From: Parapedobacter indicus
GTDB lineage: Bacteria > Bacteroidota > Bacteroidia > Sphingobacteriales > Sphingobacteriaceae
Assembly: GCF_900113765.1 (NCBI RefSeq)
Contig: NZ_FOQO01000001.1
Coordinates: 248,001-312,000, forward strand
Direction of reading: 5' to 3'
Length of the DNA stretch: 64,000 bases
The notes below the pieces were generated by a model. That model was given only the letters and a program-made list of their open reading frames with translations. It was not told where the DNA came from and searched no databases. The position numbers and the translations under genes are program-made. Shown one piece after another: positions 60,063 to 64,000 of this stretch (within the stretch, counting starts at the first letter, position 1; each line of letters starts with the position of its first letter).

Positions 60063-60683
60063 CTATAAAAAAAGAGACAAATCTCCCTTTCCTTCGCGGA
60101 CTATTTCGAAATCTCCGGCCGTGGTATCCACCACGGTGGAAGCCACATTCCCACCGTACCCCCCGTCAATGATAATATCTACGTAATCGCGATACTTTTC
60201 ATAGATAAGCTCCGGGTCGGTTGAATATTCCACAATTTCGTCGTCATCGTGAATGGATGCCGACACAATTGGATTGCCTAGTTCGCGTACAATCTCACGG
60301 GCAATGTTGTTATCTGGGACACGGATACCTACGGTCTTTTTCTTTGAACTCAACAGTTTGGGTACTTGCCCACTGGCGTTAAAGATAAATGTAAACGGTC
60401 CCGGCAATGCTTTTTTCAACAGTCGAAATGTCGCTGTATCGAAAGGTTTGGTATATTGGGCGATACCGGTTAGGTCATCGCACACAAATGATAGATTGGC
60501 TTTTTCCAATTTCAACCCCCGGAGATCACACACCCGCTCGATTGCCCGGTGATTGTTGATGTCGCAACCCAATCCATAAACGGTATCTGTAGGATAGATG
60601 ATAAGCCCTCCCTTGCGTAGCACATCCACCACCTGTTGGATGGCTTTTGGATTTGGATTCTCTTCGTAGATACGTAGTAACAT
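60063..60683 (-). CDS. YciO/YrdC/Sua5-family protein
   Basis: 206 residues. The fold binds ATP, threonine and bicarbonate in TsaC, which makes threonylcarbamoyl-AMP for t6A37 of tRNA. Conserved parts: GGLIIYPTDTVYGLGCDINN, KALPGPFTFIFNA, KKTVGIRVPDN, PIVSASIH and GGYGGNVASTVVD. The sequence looks like the YciO branch, so a direct TsaC role is likely but not certain. It follows asnS by 15 bases. Confidence 0.88.
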   Translation of the reverse strand: MLLRIYEENPNPKAIQQVVDVLRKGGLIIYPTDTVYGLGCDINNHRAIERVCDLRGLKLEKANLSFVCDDLTGIAQYTKPFDTATFRLLKKALPGPFTFIFNASGQVPKLLSSKKKTVGIRVPDNNIAREIVRELGNPIVSASIHDDDEIVEYSTDPELIYEKYRDYVDIIIDGGYGGNVASTVVDTTAGDFEIVREGKGDLSLFL

Positions 60684-60698
60684 CGTTTAAACAAACTA

Positions 60699-62144
60699 TC
60701 AAAACTCCGCATTGTTTGGCGTGCGTGGAAAAGGAATCACATCGCGGATATTCGTCATACCCGTAACAAACAGTACGAGCCGTTCAAATCCGACACCGAA
60801 TCCCGAATGGGGCGCCGTGCCGAAGCGCCGCGTGTCGAGGAACCAGTCCATTTCATCAGTGGGTACTCCCATTTCGTGCATCCGCTCAACAAGTTTGTCG
60901 TATCGCTCTTCTCGTTGCGAACCACCAACCAGCTCACCGATACCGGGAAATAAAATGTCCATGGCAGCGACAGTCAGCCGCCCCTGGTCATCCGGCTCAT
61001 TCAGCCGCATATAGAACGATTTAATGTCTGCAGGGTAATCGGTAAGAATGACCGGTTTCTTAAAATGTTTCTCTACCAAATATCGCTCATGTTCAGATTG
61101 CAAATCGGTACCCCATCCGGTTATGGGGTATTTGAATTGCTTCTTTTGGTTAGGTTTGCTTTGACGCAGTATTTCGATGGCTTCGGTATACGTGAGTCGT
61201 TCAAACCGGTTGTCGAGACAGAAACGGAGTTTGGCAACCAAATCCATTTCGGAGCGTTCGTTTTGCGGTTTGCTTTTTTCCTCTTCGAGTAGCCTGCTTT
61301 TGAGAAATTCGATCTCATCCGGGCAATGGTCGAGCGCAAATCGAATGACATACTTTAAGAGTTCTTCGGCGAGATCCATGTTGTCTTCCAGTTCGTAAAA
61401 CGCCATTTCGGGTTCAATCATCCAGAATTCAGCCAAGTGGCGTGTGGTGTTGGAATTTTCCGCACGGAATGTAGGTCCGAATGTATAAATATTGCCCAAT
61501 GCCATGGCCGCTAATTCACCCTCGAGCTGTCCGGATACCGTGAGGTTGGTGGGTTTGCCGAAAAAATCTTCCGAATAGTCTACTGCACCGTCGGGTGTCC
61601 GGGGGGTGCCATCGAAGTCGAGGGTGGTTACCTTGAACATTTCACCGGCACCTTCAGCGTCGGATCCCGTGATGATAGGGGTATGCATATAAACAAATCC
61701 ACGTTCAAAAAAGAACTGGTGGATGGCAAATGACAAGGCGTTGCGTACCTTGAACACCGCGTTGAATGTATTGGTGCGAAAACGCAGGTGGGCGATCTCA
61801 CGCAAAAATTCGAGACTGTGCTTTTTTGGCTGTAAGGGGAATTTTTCGGGATCACTATCTCCTAATATTTCAAGCGATTCTACCTTGATCTCCACCCGTT
61901 GACCTTTACCCAACGACTCCACCAAGCGTCCGGAAACAGCAAGTGCTGCACCGGTGGTAATCCGCTTCAAGAGATTTTCATTGGTGTTAGCAAAATCAAC
62001 TACCGCTTGGATATTGCCAAGCGTCGATCCATCGTTGATTGCAATGAATTGATTATTCCGGAACGTTTTAACCCATCCTTTTACGGTTACCTGCTGCCCG
62101 TATTCCGTAGCATTCAATAAATCCTTTATACGTGTATGTTTCAT
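60699..62144 (-). CDS. asnS: Asparaginyl-tRNA synthetase
   Basis: 481 residues, class IIb. It charges tRNA(Asn) with asparagine. An N-terminal OB-fold anticodon-binding domain (about 1-115) is followed by a class II core with motif 2 ([22 protein letters not shown]) and motif 3 near the C-terminus ([18 protein letters not shown]). The N-terminus [31 protein letters not shown] is typical of AsnRS. Presence of a true AsnRS means the cell need not rely on tRNA-dependent amidation for Asn. Confidence 0.96.
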   Translation of the reverse strand: MKHTRIKDLLNATEYGQQVTVKGWVKTFRNNQFIAINDGSTLGNIQAVVDFANTNENLLKRITTGAALAVSGRLVESLGKGQRVEIKVESLEILGDSDPEKFPLQPKKHSLEFLREIAHLRFRTNTFNAVFKVRNALSFAIHQFFFERGFVYMHTPIITGSDAEGAGEMFKVTTLDFDGTPRTPDGAVDYSEDFFGKPTNLTVSGQLEGELAAMALGNIYTFGPTFRAENSNTTRHLAEFWMIEPEMAFYELEDNMDLAEELLKYVIRFALDHCPDEIEFLKSRLLEEEKSKPQNERSEMDLVAKLRFCLDNRFERLTYTEAIEILRQSKPNQKKQFKYPITGWGTDLQSEHERYLVEKHFKKPVILTDYPADIKSFYMRLNEPDDQGRLTVAAMDILFPGIGELVGGSQREERYDKLVERMHEMGVPTDEMDWFLDTRRFGTAPHSGFGVGFERLVLFVTGMTNIRDVIPFPRTPNNAEF

Positions 62145-62198
62145 ATTTTTACTGCCTTTTGGCTCGTTAGCTATCCGCTGTCGGTATTGAGCGACCAG

Positions 62199-63041
62199 CT
62201 ATGAGCCATTTGTTAGCTTAACTGTTGCTGGTACAGGTTTATTTTTATATATCATTAATGCGACCCCAACTAAAACGAACGGGATGCTTAGCCATTGCCC
62301 CATATTAAATGTCATTCCCTGCTCAAAAGCAACCTGTTCTTCCTTAAAAAATTCAATGCAAAAGCGTGCCGTAAATAACAAAATCAAAAATATTCCGAAC
62401 ATAAAACCATGGGGGCGGTTGTTTTTGCGGTATAGAAAGGCCATCAGCACAAAAATTACCAAGTAGGAAGCTGCTTCGTAGAGTTGAGTAGGGTGACGGG
62501 GGATATTATCCACCCGTTGGAAGATGACGCCGTAACTTCCTTCTGTGGGTTTGCCGATGATTTCAGAATTCATAAAATTTCCCATCCGAATGAATGCGCA
62601 CGTCAGCGGAGCAACAATGGCCAAGCGATCTACTACCCAAAGAAAGCTCAGCCTGGTTTTGCGGCAATATAAGATGACTGCAATAAGGATACCCAGGGCG
62701 CCTCCATGGCTGGCCAATCCACCAAATCCCACAAACTGATAAGATCCATCTATTTTCGCTATCGGAAGAAATATTTCGAGCGGCGCTTTCCAAAAATATT
62801 CAGGTTGATAAAAAAGAAAATGTCCCAAGCGGGCGCCGATAAAGGTTCCGAGTACCACGTAGATCGCCAACCGTTCAAGATGTTCGAGTGGTATGCCCTC
62901 CTTTTTATACATCCGATCCACCACATAATAGGCAGCGGCAATGCCCATCGCAAATAACAGACCGTAGTAACGTACCGGAAATGTACCAAAAAGTTTGGCC
63001 ATTTCTGGGGATACATTCCAGTGGACTAAGGCTGCAATCAT
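62199..63041 (-). CDS. lgt: Prolipoprotein diacylglyceryl transferase
   Basis: 280 residues. Lgt moves diacylglycerol from phosphatidylglycerol to the lipobox cysteine, the first step of lipoprotein maturation (many lipoproteins are predicted in this window). The signature GARLGHFLFYQPEYF, GFGGLASHGGALG, IRMGNFMNSEIIGKPT and RHPTQLYEA are present, with seven membrane segments. The final codons fall in an AGCT-rich stretch related to the intergenic repeats found elsewhere in the window. Confidence 0.96.
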   Translation of the reverse strand: MIAALVHWNVSPEMAKLFGTFPVRYYGLLFAMGIAAAYYVVDRMYKKEGIPLEHLERLAIYVVLGTFIGARLGHFLFYQPEYFWKAPLEIFLPIAKIDGSYQFVGFGGLASHGGALGILIAVILYCRKTRLSFLWVVDRLAIVAPLTCAFIRMGNFMNSEIIGKPTEGSYGVIFQRVDNIPRHPTQLYEAASYLVIFVLMAFLYRKNNRPHGFMFGIFLILLFTARFCIEFFKEEQVAFEQGMTFNMGQWLSIPFVLVGVALMIYKNKPVPATVKLTNGS

Positions 63042-63113
63042 TAGCTATACTAAAACCAAAAAACCTCCAACGAGACGGGAGGCTTTGCTGAACAAGTTAA
63101 CATCTTAAATTAA

Positions 63114-64000
63114 TCACGACAAGACCTTCGTCACCAAGTCTGCGGCCTCTTTAAGAAGAATGGCAGAGTAAACTTCGAGCCCTGATTCGTCGATCAGCCG
63201 TTTGGCCTCTTCGGCGTTTGTGCCCTGTAGACGAACGATGATGGGTACGGGAATGTTGCCGATTTCCTGATACGCATCAATTACTCCTTGGGCTACGCGG
63301 TCACAACGCACAATGCCTCCAAAAATATTGATAAGGATGGCTTTTACGTTCGGATCTTTCAAAATGATGTTAAACCCTGCTTTGACCGTCTGGGCATTCG
63401 CCGTACCACCTACGTCAAGGAAATTTGCGGGCTCGCCGCCAGCCAATTTAATGATATCCATCGTGGCCATCGCCAGTCCCGCGCCATTCACCATACAGCC
63501 TACGTTTCCATCGAGTTTTACATAGTTAAGATTAGATTCGCCAGCTTCGACCTCGGTGGGATCTTCTTCGGTCACATCGCGCATCGCTGCATAATCCGGA
63601 TGACGGAACAAGCCGTTTTCATCCAAATTCACCTTCGCATCTACCGCCAGTATCTTATCGTCTGAGGTTTTCAATACCGGATTGATTTCAAACAATGCAG
63701 AATCCGTGGCGTCATACGCCTTATATAAAGAGGCAACGAATTTGGTCATGTCCTTAAACGCCGCACCACTCAACCCTAGATTGAATGCAATTTTACGAGC
63801 CTGGAAGCCTTGAAGCCCTACTTTCGGATCAACTTCCTCCTTAAAAATAAGGTGCGGTGTTTTTGCAGCCACTTCTTCAATATCCATGCCGCCCTCTGTG
63901 GAATACATAATGATATTACGGCCGCGGCCACGATCCAGCAGCACGCTCATATAAAACTCTTTGGTTTCGTTTTCGCCGGGGTAATAGACATCCTGAGCAA
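63114..64000 (-). CDS. sucC: Succinyl-CoA ligase beta subunit, C-terminal part
   Basis: About 294 residues visible, missing the N-terminus beyond the window edge; the reading frame is open to the last base (AQDVYYPGENETKEFY precedes MSVLLDRGRGRN). The ligase turns succinyl-CoA into succinate with formation of ATP or GTP in the citric acid cycle. Motifs: KVNLDENGLFRHPDY, MVNGAGLAMATMDIIKLAGGEPANFLDVGGTAN, ILINIFGGIVRCDRVAQGVI and LQGTNAEEAKRLIDES. No sucD is seen, as it would be beyond the window or elsewhere. Confidence 0.95.
   Translation of the reverse strand, partial: AQDVYYPGENETKEFYMSVLLDRGRGRNIIMYSTEGGMDIEEVAAKTPHLIFKEEVDPKVGLQGFQARKIAFNLGLSGAAFKDMTKFVASLYKAYDATDSALFEINPVLKTSDDKILAVDAKVNLDENGLFRHPDYAAMRDVTEEDPTEVEAGESNLNYVKLDGNVGCMVNGAGLAMATMDIIKLAGGEPANFLDVGGTANAQTVKAGFNIILKDPNVKAILINIFGGIVRCDRVAQGVIDAYQEIGNIPVPIIVRLQGTNAEEAKRLIDESGLEVYSAILLKEAADLVTKVLS

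Noticed and set aside
1-64000. CRISPR arrays, tRNA, rRNA, IS elements or prophage genes
   Set aside because: Looked for in the gaps between genes; no regular spaced repeats, cloverleaf pattern, transposase or phage protein was found.

Overview
This is a gene-dense bacterial chromosome segment, about 56 protein genes plus one SRP RNA, from the phylum Bacteroidetes, most likely family Sphingobacteriaceae. The evidence is the near-consensus Bacteroidetes promoter elements (TAnnTTTG) in front of many genes, weak Shine-Dalgarno sequences, the bamA-ompH-ompH / uppS / DUF6089 / nadK / CBS cluster, DUF4834 and OstA-like proteins, a DnaE with a fused N-terminal exonuclease, and a glycine-lipid-type acyltransferase pair. 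I see no insertion sequence, prophage, CRISPR array, tRNA or rRNA. The first and last genes (M23 peptidase, sucC) run off the window.

Layout. 0-8.6 kb: M23 peptidase, accD, the ffs SRP RNA, dprA, DinB protein, rsmG, a glycosyltransferase divergent from tgt, an LptF/G permease and an EamA transporter. 8.6-10.9 kb: a minus-strand unit of DUF2089 regulator, membrane protein and secreted hydrolase. 11-17.2 kb: gltBD. 17.4-26.5 kb: S4 protein, lipoprotein, aroB, then on the minus strand lpxB, porin, agmatine-to-putrescine enzymes (aguA, aguB), a beta-propeller lipoprotein, rpoN and trxA. 26.7-31.1 kb: dnaE. 31.5-36.1 kb: amtB, dipeptide epimerase, a deoxyhypusine-synthase-like enzyme, a small unknown protein and rdgB. 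36.3-39.8 kb: a GMC dehydrogenase with its Tat partner, a Cys-rich copper-storage-like protein and a cold-shock protein. 40-46.7 kb: SDR, OstA/LptA-like protein, tilS, two small membrane proteins, recF and a DUF721 protein. 46.9-54 kb: outer-membrane biogenesis cluster. 54.2-64 kb: acyltransferase pair, yqeY, CBS protein, membrane proteins, a SprT-like protein, nhaA, a YrdC-family protein, asnS, lgt and sucC.

How they fit together. Nitrogen assimilation (gltBD, amtB, with rpoN in the same window), polyamine metabolism (aguA/aguB and the DHS-like enzyme), envelope building (bamA, skp-like chaperones, lptF/G, OstA-like, lpxB, uppS, lgt, acyltransferases) and replication/repair (dnaE, recF, DUF721, dprA, rdgB) dominate. 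The content is mostly housekeeping. The parts most worth a second look are a TGT without its zinc cysteines, a DHS-like enzyme that keeps the catalytic lysine but not the histidine pair, a small protein that resembles the clamp-loader psi subunit, a C-free leader in front of amtB, a recurring leaderless promoter geometry, and dyads over the transcription or translation starts of the GMC and copper-protein genes.
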